This document shows positions 34,905 through 44,508 of a stretch of 64,000 nucleotides of DNA, piece after piece. Origin of the DNA: Clostridiales bacterium (lineage in GTDB: Bacteria; Bacillota; Clostridia; Saccharofermentanales; Saccharofermentanaceae). Positions within the stretch are counted from its first letter, which is position 1, and every line of letters starts with the position of its first letter. The stretch spans positions 62,001 to 126,000 of the forward strand of contig JAFRQR010000002.1 in NCBI GenBank assembly GCA_017428545.1, in the 5' to 3' direction. The notes beneath the pieces are model-generated. The model worked only from the letters and a program-made list of their open reading frames with translations. It had not been told where the DNA came from and did no database searches. A program made the position numbers and the translations under genes.

Positions 34905-36266
34905 ATGAGTACCAAACATACGGTTTCCATGATTTCTCTTGGGTGTTCCAAGAATATGATCGATGCTGAATGCATGTCCACCATTTTGAAAAATGACGGC
35001 TATGAGCTTGTCGATGACATATCTAAAGCTGAGGTGGCAGTAATCAATACCTGTGGTTTTATCGAAAGCGCCAAAAAAGAAGCGATCGATACGATCCTTG
35101 ATGTCGCAAGATTAAAAGGCCCGCGTAAGAAACTGAAGTATATCGTTGTCTCCGGCTGCCTTTCGCAGCGTTATCCGGATGATATTAAGAAAACTCTTCC
35201 TGAAGTTGATGCCGTATTGGGAACATCTCACTATCAGGACATTTCACAAGTTATCGGAAAGCTTTTCGACAGTGAAAAGTTCGGCTGGAATGATTATATC
35301 GGAAAACCGGGAAGCCTCGAACACATGCAGTTGGAGCGTGCGATCTCCACAAAGCCGTTTGCCTGGCTGAAGATCGCGGAAGGCTGTTCAAACGGCTGTG
35401 CTTTCTGCGCGATACCGGGTATTCGGGGAAAATACATTTCCCGTCCGATGGAAGAGATACTTAAGGAAGCAAAGATCATTGCATCTTCGGGCATCAATGA
35501 GATCATTCTTGCGGCTCAGGATACGACAAGTTACGGAAAAGATTTATATGGGAAGAGAGTCTTACCTGAGCTTCTTTCCAAACTATCCAAGATCAAGGGT
35601 ATTAAATCGATCCGTATTATGTATGCCTACATCGATGGGATCGATGACGAACTTATTTCTGAAATGGCGAAGAACAAAAAAGTCCTTCACTACCTGGATA
35701 TCCCTGTCCAGCACGGTGACGATGAGATCCTGAAGAAGATGAGAAGAAGAGACACCGTAACTTCGATCACCAGAACGCTCGATAAGCTTCGTTCTGCGAT
35801 CCCGGATATCGTGATTCGTTCCACGGTCATGGTCGGTTTCCCGGGCGAGAAGAAAGAGCATTTTGAAAACCTGCTTAAAAACCTTAAGATATGGCGTTTT
35901 CAGTGCCTCGGATGCTTTATCTATTCTCCTGAAGAGAACACGCTCGGATATAAGATGCATCCGCGTGTCCGTTCGGATGTATCCCGGCGCCGCTATGAAA
36001 AAGTCATGGAACTTCAGCAGTCCATCTCACTTTCTTATAACGAAGCACGTGTTGGTTCGACTGTTAAGGTGACTATTGATTCTGTTTCTGATGATGGTAT
36101 ATTCTACATAGGGCGTTCCTATGCAGAAGCACCGGAAGTAGATCCCGTGATCTATGTTGCTTCAACCCAAAGGCCATTGGAGTGCGGAGATGAGGTCTCC
36201 GTGAAAATACTTGAATGTACGCCATATGACATGACAGGAGTTACAGAGGATGAATCTACCAAATAA
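34905..36266 (+). CDS. rimO: Ribosomal protein S12 methylthiotransferase RimO
   Basis: This 453-residue radical-SAM methylthiotransferase modifies an Asp of ribosomal protein S12. The N-terminal UPF0004 domain has the cysteines of SLGCSKNMIDAE, NTCGFIESA and SGCLSQRYP. The radical-SAM motif is EGCSNGCAFCAIPGIRGKY, and a C-terminal TRAM domain covers about 375-445. The SLGCSKN and IPxIRG wording points to RimO rather than MiaB. It follows recX by 30 nt and overlaps pgsA by 17 nt. Confidence 0.95.
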   Translation: MSTKHTVSMISLGCSKNMIDAECMSTILKNDGYELVDDISKAEVAVINTCGFIESAKKEAIDTILDVARLKGPRKKLKYIVVSGCLSQRYPDDIKKTLPEVDAVLGTSHYQDISQVIGKLFDSEKFGWNDYIGKPGSLEHMQLERAISTKPFAWLKIAEGCSNGCAFCAIPGIRGKYISRPMEEILKEAKIIASSGINEIILAAQDTTSYGKDLYGKRVLPELLSKLSKIKGIKSIRIMYAYIDGIDDELISEMAKNKKVLHYLDIPVQHGDDEILKKMRRRDTVTSITRTLDKLRSAIPDIVIRSTVMVGFPGEKKEHFENLLKNLKIWRFQCLGCFIYSPEENTLGYKMHPRVRSDVSRRRYEKVMELQQSISLSYNEARVGSTVKVTIDSVSDDGIFYIGRSYAEAPEVDPVIYVASTQRPLECGDEVSVKILECTPYDMTGVTEDESTK

Positions 36267-36876
36267 ACTATCGTTAATGAGGATCATTCTGGTTCCATTT
36301 ATTCTGCTTTTTATGATTCCGATCCATATCGGTTCTTTTGAACCTTCCGGATGGAACGAATTTATCTGCGAATACGGCATGATCATCGCGGCAGTTCTTT
36401 TCGTTATTGCTTCCGTAACGGACCTTTTCGACGGAAAGATCGCCAGAAAATACAATCTGATCACTAACTTAGGAAAATTCCTGGATCCGCTTGCCGATAA
36501 GATGCTGGTCATATGCATTCTGATCGCTCTTGTTGATCTGGGCCGTATTTCGTCGATCTGGGTCTGCATCATCATCGTTCGTGAATTTGCCGTCAGCGGT
36601 ATCCGTATGCTGGCAAGTGCCAAGGGAGTGGTCATAGCGGCAAAGATGATCGGAAAGATCAAGACTGTCACCCAGATGGTGGCAATTTCTTATCTTATGT
36701 TTGAAACTCTTCTTATTAAGATCATCGACGCGGCATCATCTTGCGATCTTGCCGATATCACGGAAGGCGTTCAGGTCGTCGGTAACGTATTACTGATCAT
36801 CAGTGTCATTATGACGATTATTTCAGGTGTCGATTATCTGTTGAAAAATAAGGATTTCTTGAAAGAAACGAAGTAA
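36250..36876 (+). CDS. pgsA: CDP-diacylglycerol--glycerol-3-phosphate 3-phosphatidyltransferase
   Basis: This 208-residue membrane enzyme makes phosphatidylglycerol phosphate. It has the CDP-alcohol phosphotransferase motif D-G-x2-A-R-x8-G-x3-D-x3-D, here starting at DGKIARKYNLITNLGKFLD. The N terminus MNLPNKLSLMRIILVPFILL is typical. There are about five or six membrane segments. The ATG lies inside the end of rimO with AGGAG 8 nt upstream, so translation is coupled. Confidence 0.95.
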   Translation: MNLPNKLSLMRIILVPFILLFMIPIHIGSFEPSGWNEFICEYGMIIAAVLFVIASVTDLFDGKIARKYNLITNLGKFLDPLADKMLVICILIALVDLGRISSIWVCIIIVREFAVSGIRMLASAKGVVIAAKMIGKIKTVTQMVAISYLMFETLLIKIIDAASSCDLADITEGVQVVGNVLLIISVIMTIISGVDYLLKNKDFLKETK

Positions 36877-36921
36877 TTGTTTGAATTTCAAAATATTTTC
36901 TGTTTTTCTGCGTTTTGTGTA

Positions 36922-36950
36922 TTGACAATTTAAAACAATTCAATTAAAAA
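36922..36950 (+). promoter_or_regulatory. Promoter of acpP
   Basis: TTGACA (36922-36927) and TAAAAA (36945-36950) are 17 nt apart in AT-rich DNA, about 46 bp before the acpP start. Confidence 0.65.
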
Positions 36951-36995
36951 CATATATGAAGATTGCTTAAGCGCGATTTGACAGGAGGTTTTAAT

Positions 36996-37235
36996 ATGTC
37001 ATCTGATAATGTATTTGAAAGCGTAAAGTCGATTCTTGTTGATCAACTGAATATATCTGAAGATAGCGTACAGATGGATTCTCTCTTCGTAGATGATCTG
37101 AATGCAGATTCTCTCGATATGGTAGAACTCGTTATGGCTATGGAGCAGGAATTCAATATCTCTATCCCGGACGAAGAAGCAGAGCGCATCAAGACTGTTG
37201 GCGATGCTGTAGAGTTCATCAAGGGTAAGATGTAA
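36996..37235 (+). CDS. acpP: Acyl carrier protein
   Basis: This 79-residue acidic four-helix protein carries the phosphopantetheine site [20 protein letters not shown] (Ser in DSL). It shuttles acyl chains in fatty acid synthesis. The ATG at 36996 has AGGAGG 9 nt upstream. It is followed by its own terminator, then rnc and smc, the Bacillus order. Confidence 0.96.
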   Translation: MSSDNVFESVKSILVDQLNISEDSVQMDSLFVDDLNADSLDMVELVMAMEQEFNISIPDEEAERIKTVGDAVEFIKGKM

Positions 37236-37260
37236 TCGATCACTCGTAAATAAGAATCTC

Positions 37261-37300
37261 AAAGGGACTGTCCGATAAGTAGGACAGTCCTTTCTTTTTT
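37261..37300 (+). terminator. Terminator of acpP
   Basis: AAAGGGACTGTCC pairs with GGACAGTCCTTT (one bulged G) around an 8-nt loop, followed by CTTTTTT. Confidence 0.9.
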
Positions 37301-37309
37301 TGTTATACT
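37301..37309 (+). promoter_or_regulatory. Extended -10 promoter of rnc
   Basis: TGTTATACT lies 29 bp before the rnc ATG and directly follows the T-run of the acpP terminator, so its upstream contact region is the terminator itself. Confidence 0.5.
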
Positions 37310-37338
37310 CTTATAAGACTAAGGAAACGGGGAGCTGT

Positions 37339-38046
37339 ATGGAAAGACAATACTCTTCTGAATTTGAACAGCTGGAAAAGAACATCTCTTATACCTTTAA
37401 GGACAAGGAGTTCCTTCTTTTGGCGCTTACCCATTCCACATATGCCTATGAGCACAGAAGATTCGGCCTGGTTTCGAACCAGCGGCTGGAATTTTTAGGT
37501 GATGCGATTCTGGATTTCATTGTCGGCGAAGAGATGTATAAGAGAAAAGAAGACTGGAACGAAGGGAAACTATCGAAGACCAGAGCTCTTGTCGTCTGTG
37601 AAAAGACCCTTTCCAAGGAAGCCGAAAAACTAGGTATCGGAAAACTTCTTTTCTTGGGAAAAGGTGAAGAGGCGACCGGCGGACGCGAAAAGATCTCGAC
37701 ACTTGCCGATACCATGGAATCCTTATTTGCCGCAATCTATTTAGACGGCGGGTTTGATGCGGCTAAAAAAGTCGTACTTTCCTGTCTTCGCCCGTATATC
37801 GAGCAGGCACTTACCGGAGAACTGGTTTTCGACTATAAAAGTAAGCTTTTGGAAAAAGCACAGACAAAGCATGAGACCCATCAAGTTGCTTTTCAAGTGG
37901 TATCGGAAGACGGCCCTGTCCATGACCGGACCTTTGAAGTGGCCGTCCTGATCGATGACGAAGAGATCGTACGGGCGGTCGGAAGAAGCAAAAAGCAAGC
38001 CGAACAGGAAGCTTCGAGGCTGGCTTTGGAAAAATGGAAGACCTGA
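37339..38046 (+). CDS. rnc: Ribonuclease III
   Basis: This 235-residue double-strand RNA endonuclease has the signature NQRLEFLGDAILDFIVGE in its catalytic domain, an EALFAAIYLDGG-like segment (here ESLFAAIYLDGGFD), and a C-terminal dsRNA-binding domain ending in GRSKKQAEQEASRLALEKW. It matures rRNA and cuts structured RNAs. The ATG at 37339 is preceded by GGGGAG. The long hairpins listed at several gene ends in this window would be plausible substrates (inference). Confidence 0.96.
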   Translation: MERQYSSEFEQLEKNISYTFKDKEFLLLALTHSTYAYEHRRFGLVSNQRLEFLGDAILDFIVGEEMYKRKEDWNEGKLSKTRALVVCEKTLSKEAEKLGIGKLLFLGKGEEATGGREKISTLADTMESLFAAIYLDGGFDAAKKVVLSCLRPYIEQALTGELVFDYKSKLLEKAQTKHETHQVAFQVVSEDGPVHDRTFEVAVLIDDEEIVRAVGRSKKQAEQEASRLALEKWKT

Positions 38047-38070
38047 TTCTAATCGCGGATACTTTTGTTG

Positions 38071-38079
38071 TGTTATAAT
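38071..38079 (+). promoter_or_regulatory. Extended -10 promoter of smc
   Basis: TGTTATAAT in the 65-bp rnc-smc gap, 32 bp before the smc ATG. No good -35 is seen. Confidence 0.45.
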
Positions 38080-38111
38080 GTACCTTTGATATTAGTAGAA
38101 AGAGACGATTC

Positions 38112-41100
38112 ATGCATCTTAAGAAGCTGGAAATTCAAGGTTTTAAATCATTCCCTGAATATACTCTCATTGAGTTTGACAGGGGAATGACGGCTATCGT
38201 CGGTCCGAACGGAAGCGGTAAGAGTAACGTTACGGATGCGATCCGCTGGGTCCTTGGCGAGCAGAGCGTCAAAACGCTCCGCGGCTCTAAGATGGAAGAC
38301 GTTATCTTTAACGGTACGCAGGCCAAGCGTGCCATGAATTTCGCCGAAGTTTCCATGACGCTTGATAATTCCGACGGTATCCTTCCGATCGAGTATTATG
38401 AGGTGCAGATCACGAGAAGACTTTACCGTTCCGGCGAAAGCGAATATCAGATCAATCACGTCAACTGCCGTATGAAGGACATCCTTCAACTCTTTATGGA
38501 TACCGGACTTGGTAAAGACGGTTATTCCATTATCGGACAGGGACGAGTAGACGATATTCTTTCCACAAAATCCGAGGACAGACGAAAAGTCCTTGAAGAA
38601 GCTTCCGGAATCGTCAAGTTTAAGACGAGAAAAGAAGAGTCTGAAAGAAAACTGAATGCGGCCGAGCAGAATCTCGTCCGTATCAACGATATCCTGGACG
38701 AACTCGGGAACCAGATCGGGCCACTTTCCGAACAGGCTGAAAAAGCCAAGAGGTATCACGAGCTCTATGATGAGTGGAAAAAGGATGATATTGCCGTCAT
38801 CCTCCATATGATCGACAGAAATAAGGTGTTCCTGGACTCCAGTGCAGATGAGAGAGCATCTCTAAAGCAGGCGATCGAAGATCAGGAAAATCTGGTCCTG
38901 AAGATCCGTTCCGAGAACAGAGAACTGACTGAGCGTTCCGCAGCTCTTGAAGAAGAGATCGAGAATACTCGTCAGGAAAGATCCGATATTACCGAAAAGA
39001 TCCACGAGATCAACAGCCAGATGCTCCTTTTAAAAGAGCGTCATGACCAGCTGAAGCTTCGTATCAAGGCAGCTGAAGGTTCTGACGACGAGCAGGCCAT
39101 GGAGATCGAAAGACTCGATGCCGAGATTTCGGCTTCCAATGAGCAGATCGCCAAGATGCAGACCGAAAAGACAAATCTTACCAATGAGCTTTCGGCTGTG
39201 GAAAAATCTCATTCGGCATTAATGGAAAAGATGGCCGGTAACCAGGCGAAGCAGTCTGAACTTCGGACGAAGATCGATGTGCTCACCAATGAGATCTTCG
39301 AGGTGCGTGAGATGGTCTCCAACCTCTCCGGTGACCTTATGGTCAAGGATGCCCGTATTAAGTCACTTTCGGAAGACCGCATGATCATGATCTCCGAGCG
39401 TGATGAAGCGGAGACGAGACGATCCCAGCTCGATGAAGATATGAAGCGTGTCCTCAAAGAGACCGCTGAACTTGCAACTTCTGTTTCCGATAAGCAGCTC
39501 GAACTTGCCGAGATGAGAAAGAAAGATGACGATATGGCATCTGATCTGGAAGGGAAACAGCGCCTGCTTTCGAATATCGATTTCAGTATCAAGACTTTGG
39601 AAAACCTCGAAAAGAGCCGTGAAGGATATCAGGAATCCGTCCGACGCCTTCTTTCGAGCACTGATAAGGATCCGAAGCTTTCTTCCAAAGTGATCGGTAT
39701 TCTCGGTGAACTTGTGAAAGTCGATAAGGAATATGAGACGGCGATCGAGATCGCTCTTGGTAATTCCGTGCATAACGTGGTCACGCAAAATGACCGCGAT
39801 GCATCGCTTCTTATCGACCATCTTAAGCAGAATCATCTCGGCCGTGTTACATTCCTTCCGATCGATTCGATCCGTCCGAGACTATTAGAAGAAAACTTTT
39901 TGCGTGATGCGAAACGTGCAAAGGGATATATCGGTCTTGCTTCAGAACTTGTGGAGACAAGACCGGAGCTCCGTGACATTATTGACAATATCCTCGGACG
40001 TATCGTCGTTGTCGATGAACTAGATAACGGTATTGCGATGGCCAAAGCCGCAAGATATGCATATCGAGTCGTGTCTCTTTCCGGTGATGTGGTAAACCCG
40101 GGCGGTTCCCTTACGGGCGGCAGCATCAATAAGAAGTCTGTGAACCTTCTGGGCCGTGCCCGTGAACTCGAGGACATGAGAAAGAAGAAGTCCCAGGTCA
40201 ATCGCGAGATCGCCAAGATCGAGGCTCAAAGACAGGAATTCGCGCAGGAGATCAAAGAGGTCGCCCGAGAGCAGATGGCTATGGAGGAGAAACTCCAGGG
40301 GGCATCACTTGATCAGATCCGCGTGGAAAGTGCTTTTAAAACGGCTGACGATGATTATAAAAAAGCACTCGAGCGTATTTCTTCCGTGGAAAAAGAACTC
40401 GAGACCATCTCGGCGGACAAGCTTTCTTCTTCTAAGGATCTGGAAGAGGCCAAACTCGTCATTACGGAAAGAGAAGACGAGATCGCCGAACTTAAAGAAA
40501 AAGTCAGCACGTCCTCCGATAAAGTGGAACAGGAGCAGATCGACCTGGAGAAGATGCGCGAGCAGATCAGCGACCTGCGTGTACGTATCGAAGGTGTAAA
40601 TGGTACGATCGCGGCGACAAATGAAAAGATCCGCATGTTTGAAACGGATAAGGAGAAGAAACGTGAAGATTCTACCCGTTTGAAGCAGGAATGCGAGCAG
40701 GCGAAGGCGGATTGCGAAAAGATAAAGAAAGACTTCGAGGAGCAGGCTTCTTTTAAGGAAGCACTGAAACTGGAGGACGAAAAGTTCGAACAGAAGATCC
40801 GTTCTATCCTTCAGGAAAAAGAAGAACTCGAGGGAAGACTTACGGGCTTTATTGATAATGTCACGGCGGCGACGCAGAAACTCAGCAGTCTGCAGGGAGA
40901 GCAGACCAAACTCGAAAGCAAGCTCGAAAGATATGAGCTGGAAGTCGACGATTGTAAGAACCGTCTTTGGGAAAACCACGAACTTACTTATGACAATGCT
41001 TCCGAGTATCGTATTGAGATCGATAATCTCACCGCGATGCAAAAGCGTATCAGCGAACTGCGCGGAAAGATCAAGGAGATCGGTTCGGTCAATGTCAATG

Positions 41101-41678
41101 CCGTCGAGGAATATCAGAAGATCAATGAGCGCTATGAATTCATGTGTGCTCAAAGAGACGATATCGAAAAGGCAAAGGCAGATCTTGCCAAAGTCATCGA
41201 CGATCTTATTGCGGAGATGAAGCAGCAGTTTATGTCGCATTTCACGCAGATCAATGAAAACTTTAAGACAGTATTTGCCGATCTTTTCAATGGCGGTACG
41301 GCAGAGATCCTTCTCGAGAACGAAGAGGATGTCCTCAACTGTGGTATTGAGATCAAGGCACAGCCTCCGGGAAAGAAACTGCAGAGCCTGTCGCTTCTGT
41401 CCGGTGGTGAACGCTGTCTTACGGCGATCGCGCTTTTGTTCGCGATCCTCCAGCTTCGTCCTTCTCCGTTCTGCGTACTCGATGAGGTCGAGGCAGCGCT
41501 GGATGATGCCAATGTTAACCGTTTTACGGACTTTGTAAGAAGATACTGTGTAAAATCGCAGTTTATCCTGGTTACCCACAGAAAGGGTACGATGGAAGCC
41601 TGTGACCGTATGTACGGTGTCACGATGCAGGAGCGCGGTATCTCTAAGATCCTTTCGATGAGACTATCTGATGTGTAA
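38112..41678 (+). CDS. smc: Chromosome segregation ATPase SMC
   Basis: This 1188-residue SMC protein is full length. The N-terminal Walker A is GPNGSGKSNVTDAIRWVLGE. Coiled coils run about 170-500 and 690-1010, with the hinge between them (GILGELVKVD... GGSLTGGS). The C-terminal head has the signature LSGGERCLTAIALLFAI and Walker B FCVLDEVEAALDDANV. With ScpA and ScpB, absent here, it would form condensin. ftsY follows after 11 nt. Confidence 0.98.
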   Translation: MHLKKLEIQGFKSFPEYTLIEFDRGMTAIVGPNGSGKSNVTDAIRWVLGEQSVKTLRGSKMEDVIFNGTQAKRAMNFAEVSMTLDNSDGILPIEYYEVQITRRLYRSGESEYQINHVNCRMKDILQLFMDTGLGKDGYSIIGQGRVDDILSTKSEDRRKVLEEASGIVKFKTRKEESERKLNAAEQNLVRINDILDELGNQIGPLSEQAEKAKRYHELYDEWKKDDIAVILHMIDRNKVFLDSSADERASLKQAIEDQENLVLKIRSENRELTERSAALEEEIENTRQERSDITEKIHEINSQMLLLKERHDQLKLRIKAAEGSDDEQAMEIERLDAEISASNEQIAKMQTEKTNLTNELSAVEKSHSALMEKMAGNQAKQSELRTKIDVLTNEIFEVREMVSNLSGDLMVKDARIKSLSEDRMIMISERDEAETRRSQLDEDMKRVLKETAELATSVSDKQLELAEMRKKDDDMASDLEGKQRLLSNIDFSIKTLENLEKSREGYQESVRRLLSSTDKDPKLSSKVIGILGELVKVDKEYETAIEIALGNSVHNVVTQNDRDASLLIDHLKQNHLGRVTFLPIDSIRPRLLEENFLRDAKRAKGYIGLASELVETRPELRDIIDNILGRIVVVDELDNGIAMAKAARYAYRVVSLSGDVVNPGGSLTGGSINKKSVNLLGRARELEDMRKKKSQVNREIAKIEAQRQEFAQEIKEVAREQMAMEEKLQGASLDQIRVESAFKTADDDYKKALERISSVEKELETISADKLSSSKDLEEAKLVITEREDEIAELKEKVSTSSDKVEQEQIDLEKMREQISDLRVRIEGVNGTIAATNEKIRMFETDKEKKREDSTRLKQECEQAKADCEKIKKDFEEQASFKEALKLEDEKFEQKIRSILQEKEELEGRLTGFIDNVTAATQKLSSLQGEQTKLESKLERYELEVDDCKNRLWENHELTYDNASEYRIEIDNLTAMQKRISELRGKIKEIGSVNVNAVEEYQKINERYEFMCAQRDDIEKAKADLAKVIDDLIAEMKQQFMSHFTQINENFKTVFADLFNGGTAEILLENEEDVLNCGIEIKAQPPGKKLQSLSLLSGGERCLTAIALLFAILQLRPSPFCVLDEVEAALDDANVNRFTDFVRRYCVKSQFILVTHRKGTMEACDRMYGVTMQERGISKILSMRLSDV

Positions 41679-41689
41679 AGGAGATTACT

Positions 41690-42601
41690 ATGGGACTATT
41701 TGACAAGTTTAAAAAAGGCCTGGCAAAGACCAGAAGTTTCGTAGCTGAAGGAATCACTAAGATCTCGGCTTCCATGGGCCGTTTTGACGAGGATATGCTT
41801 GATGATCTCGAAGCTCTTCTCGTACAGGCGGATTGTGGTGTAGGAGCAAGCCTTGATATCATGGACACAGTTCGTGATTCAATCAAAAAGACCGGCGATG
41901 ACAGTAAAGATGCCGTCATGCATGTGGTCTCCGAACGTATGCTTGAGATCCTCGGCGAGAAAAAGACCCTTCAGATCGAAGATAATAATCTCAATATCAT
42001 CCTGATGGTTGGCGTAAACGGTACAGGTAAGACTACAACAGCCGGAAAACTCTGCCTTCGTTATAAGAATCAGGGCAAGAAAGTCATGCTGGCTGCTGCA
42101 GATACATTTCGTGCAGCAGCGATAGAACAGCTGGCGGCCTGGGGTGATATGACAGATACACATGTCATTTCTCACGAAGAAGGATCTGATCCGGCAGCTG
42201 TCTGCTATGATGCAGTACATTCTGCAATTGCTAAGCGTGCAGATGTCCTCATCATCGACACTGCGGGAAGACTACATAATAAGCAGAACCTGATGGACGA
42301 GCTCAGTAAGATCTGCCGTGTCATCGAAAGAGAAGCACCGTCTGCCAATACTCAGGCACTTCTGATCATCGATGCAACAACCGGCCAGAATGCGGTCATC
42401 CAGGCAGAAGTATTCAGTAAGGCCGTTAAGATCTCCGGGATCGGAATTACCAAACTCGACGGAAGCGCCAAGGGCGGAGTGGCAATTGCCGTCGCGCATA
42501 ATACAAAAGCACCGATCTTCCTCGCAGGCCTTGGTGAAAGCGCCGAAGACCTCGTAGATTTCGACCCGAAGATTTTTGTCGATTCTTTGCTTCCACAGTA
42601 A
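41690..42601 (+). CDS. ftsY: Signal recognition particle receptor FtsY
   Basis: This 303-residue SRP GTPase docks ribosome-SRP complexes at the membrane. It has an N domain (MGLFDKFKKGLAKTR start), G1 MVGVNGTGKTTTAGKLC, the DTFRAAAIEQL insertion-box region, DTAGRLHN (G3) and TKLDGSAKGG (G4). It lacks the long acidic A domain of the E. coli protein, like other Gram-positive FtsY. It forms part of smc-ftsY-ylxM-ffh. Its stop codon is inside the left arm of the hairpin at 42597. Confidence 0.97.
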   Translation: MGLFDKFKKGLAKTRSFVAEGITKISASMGRFDEDMLDDLEALLVQADCGVGASLDIMDTVRDSIKKTGDDSKDAVMHVVSERMLEILGEKKTLQIEDNNLNIILMVGVNGTGKTTTAGKLCLRYKNQGKKVMLAAADTFRAAAIEQLAAWGDMTDTHVISHEEGSDPAAVCYDAVHSAIAKRADVLIIDTAGRLHNKQNLMDELSKICRVIEREAPSANTQALLIIDATTGQNAVIQAEVFSKAVKISGIGITKLDGSAKGGVAIAVAHNTKAPIFLAGLGESAEDLVDFDPKIFVDSLLPQ

Positions 42602-42714
42602 GAAGATTTCTTTTATTGCGAAAATGAATATGTCCCTTGAGACTCAAACAGTTTGCTTACGCAAAACTCGTCTCTCGGGACATTTCTTTTCGCAAATTTA
42701 TGAATCTTCTTACT
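42597..42714. repeat. Long bulged palindrome B (after ftsY)
   Basis: Arms of about 45 nt begin at the ftsY stop. AGTAAGAAGATT returns as its exact complement at the far end, then TTGCGAAAA with TTTTCGCAA, and TGTCCC with GGGACA. Inside, GAGAC/GTCTC (42639-42643/42670-42674) encloses a 5' bulge TCAAAC and a second stem AGTTTGC/GCAAAACT with a TTAC loop. It lacks the shared core sequence of copies A, C and E but has the same one-sided bulge layout. The T-rich right arm could act as terminator or processing site between ftsY and ylxM. Confidence 0.7.
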
Positions 42715-42786
42715 GACAAGTAAAAAGACTTGACACTCGCCCGAAGGTCTGTTATCATCTCTTAGCGTGTGAAGGAGGGGATCTTT

Positions 42787-43107
42787 ATGGACAGCGTGGA
42801 AGTATGCTTGTTGCTTGATTTTTATGGGCAGCTTCTGACTGATCGCACCAGAGAGATCCTTGAGCTTAGGTTCCAGGAAGATATGTCCCTGGCGGAAATC
42901 GCCGAAGACCTCGGAATTTCGAGACAGGCGGCGCACGATGCGATCCATCGGGGTGTCGATTCTCTTTCGGGATACGAAGAGAAACTGAGACTGGTCGAAC
43001 GCTTCGCACAACAGAAAAAGACGATCAACAGTGCTTTTACGGCATTGGAAGAACATAATGAAGAGAAAGCGAAAAAGCTTCTTTCTACATTAATTGAGGA
43101 ATTATAA
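42787..43107 (+). CDS. ylxM: YlxM-family SRP-associated DNA-binding protein
   Basis: This 106-residue protein has a sigma-factor-like helix-turn-helix (LSLAEIAEDLGISRQAAHDAI type; here MSLAEIAEDLGISRQAAHDA). The first half, EVCLLLDFYGQLLTDRTREI, is typical of YlxM. Homologues are co-encoded with ffh and can modulate SRP. The ATG at 42787 has AAGGAGGGG 7 nt upstream. The gene is 5 nt from ffh. Confidence 0.93.
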   Translation: MDSVEVCLLLDFYGQLLTDRTREILELRFQEDMSLAEIAEDLGISRQAAHDAIHRGVDSLSGYEEKLRLVERFAQQKKTINSAFTALEEHNEEKAKKLLSTLIEEL

Positions 43108-43112
43108 GAAGA

Positions 43113-44498
43113 ATGTTTGAAAGTTTATCGACAAAACTTCAGAATATTACCGCGAAGATGCGCGGAAGTGCCCGAGTTACGGAAGCTGACATCAAGGCAA
43201 TGATGAAAGAGATCCGTATGGCGCTTCTCGAGGCGGATGTTAACTATTCCGTCGTTAAGGAATTCGTCGCGGATATGTCTGAAAAGTGCAAGGGCGCCGA
43301 TGTCATGAAGAGCCTGACTCCGGGTCAGCAGATCGTTAAGATCGTTCATGAGTCTCTTATCGAACTATTAGGTGAGACATCCAGTAAGCTTGCAGTTTCT
43401 CCTTCGGGCTTTACTGTGATCATGCTTTATGGTCTTCAGGGTGCCGGTAAAACGACAACTGCCGCAAAACTCGGTAATATCCTGAAAAAGAACGGCAAGC
43501 GCCCTTTGCTTTTGTCTGTCGACGTACATCGTCCGGCAGCTGCCAAGCAGTTAGAAGTTCTGGCACAAAAGATCGATGTTCCGTCTTTTATCATGCCGGA
43601 AGAAAAAGATCCGATCGTGATCGCCAAAGCCGGTATCGAGCGTGCGAAGTATCTTCTTTGCGATACGCTGATCGTCGATACCGCCGGCCGTATGACCGTA
43701 GATGAAGAACTCATGGACGAGCTCATTAAGATCGGCGATTACGTTAAGCCGCACGAGAAACTTCTCGTTGTCGACGCCATGATCGGTCAGGAAGCCGTTG
43801 CCGTTGCACAGAGCTTCGAGGATCGTATCGGTCTTGACGGTTTCATCATGACAAAGCTCGATGGTGATGCCAGAGGCGGTGCCGCGCTTTCGATCCGTAA
43901 GATGACCGGTAAGCCGATCAAGTACATCTGCGTCGGTGAAAAGATCGAGAATATCGAAGAATTCTATCCGGACCGTATGGCGGACCGTATCCTCGGCATG
44001 GGCGATGTCCTTTCTCTTATTGAAAAAGCACAGCAGACCATCGATGAGGAAGAAGCCCAGAAGTCTGTCGAGAGAATGCTCAGTAGTACATTTAATATGG
44101 ATGACCTTCTGTCTCAGTTTGAACAGCTTAAGAAGATGGGCTCCATGAAGGATGTGCTGAAGATGATCCCGGGTGCTGCCGGTAAGATCAAGGACGAAGA
44201 TATCGACGATAAAGTAATCGATACAAATATGGCGATCATTAGATCTATGACGAAAAAAGAGCGCCGTGTACCGAACATCCTTAATGCCAGCAGAAGAAAA
44301 AGGATCGCACAGGGATCCGGTACTACGGTACAGCAGGTCAATCAGCTGATCCGTCAGTACGAGCAGACATCGGAGATGATGAAGAAATTCTCTAAGATGT
44401 CAAAAGGCAAGAAAGGCTTCGGCAGGATGCCGGGCATGGGAGGCTTCCCGGGAATGGGTCCCGGCGGCTTCGGCGGGAAAGGCAAGTTCCCGTTTTAA
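43113..44498 (+). CDS. ffh: Signal recognition particle protein Ffh
   Basis: This 461-residue SRP54 homologue has N, G and M domains. G1 is LYGLQGAGKTTTAAKLG, followed by SVDVHRPAAAKQLE, DTAGR (G3) and TKLDGDARGG (G4). The C-terminal M domain binds 4.5S RNA and signal peptides and ends in a Gly/Phe/Met-rich tail (GRMPGMGGFPGMGPGGFGG), somewhat long and repetitive. Together with FtsY it targets membrane proteins. No SRP RNA gene was found in this window. Confidence 0.97.
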   Translation: MFESLSTKLQNITAKMRGSARVTEADIKAMMKEIRMALLEADVNYSVVKEFVADMSEKCKGADVMKSLTPGQQIVKIVHESLIELLGETSSKLAVSPSGFTVIMLYGLQGAGKTTTAAKLGNILKKNGKRPLLLSVDVHRPAAAKQLEVLAQKIDVPSFIMPEEKDPIVIAKAGIERAKYLLCDTLIVDTAGRMTVDEELMDELIKIGDYVKPHEKLLVVDAMIGQEAVAVAQSFEDRIGLDGFIMTKLDGDARGGAALSIRKMTGKPIKYICVGEKIENIEEFYPDRMADRILGMGDVLSLIEKAQQTIDEEEAQKSVERMLSSTFNMDDLLSQFEQLKKMGSMKDVLKMIPGAAGKIKDEDIDDKVIDTNMAIIRSMTKKERRVPNILNASRRKRIAQGSGTTVQQVNQLIRQYEQTSEMMKKFSKMSKGKKGFGRMPGMGGFPGMGPGGFGGKGKFPF

Positions 44499-44508
44499 AA
44501 AATTGATG

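Noticed and set aside
37301..37338. Start of RNase III at 37300
   Set aside because: The extra 13 codons cover a promoter-like box and terminator tail. The ATG at 37339 follows GGGGAG and matches the family N terminus.
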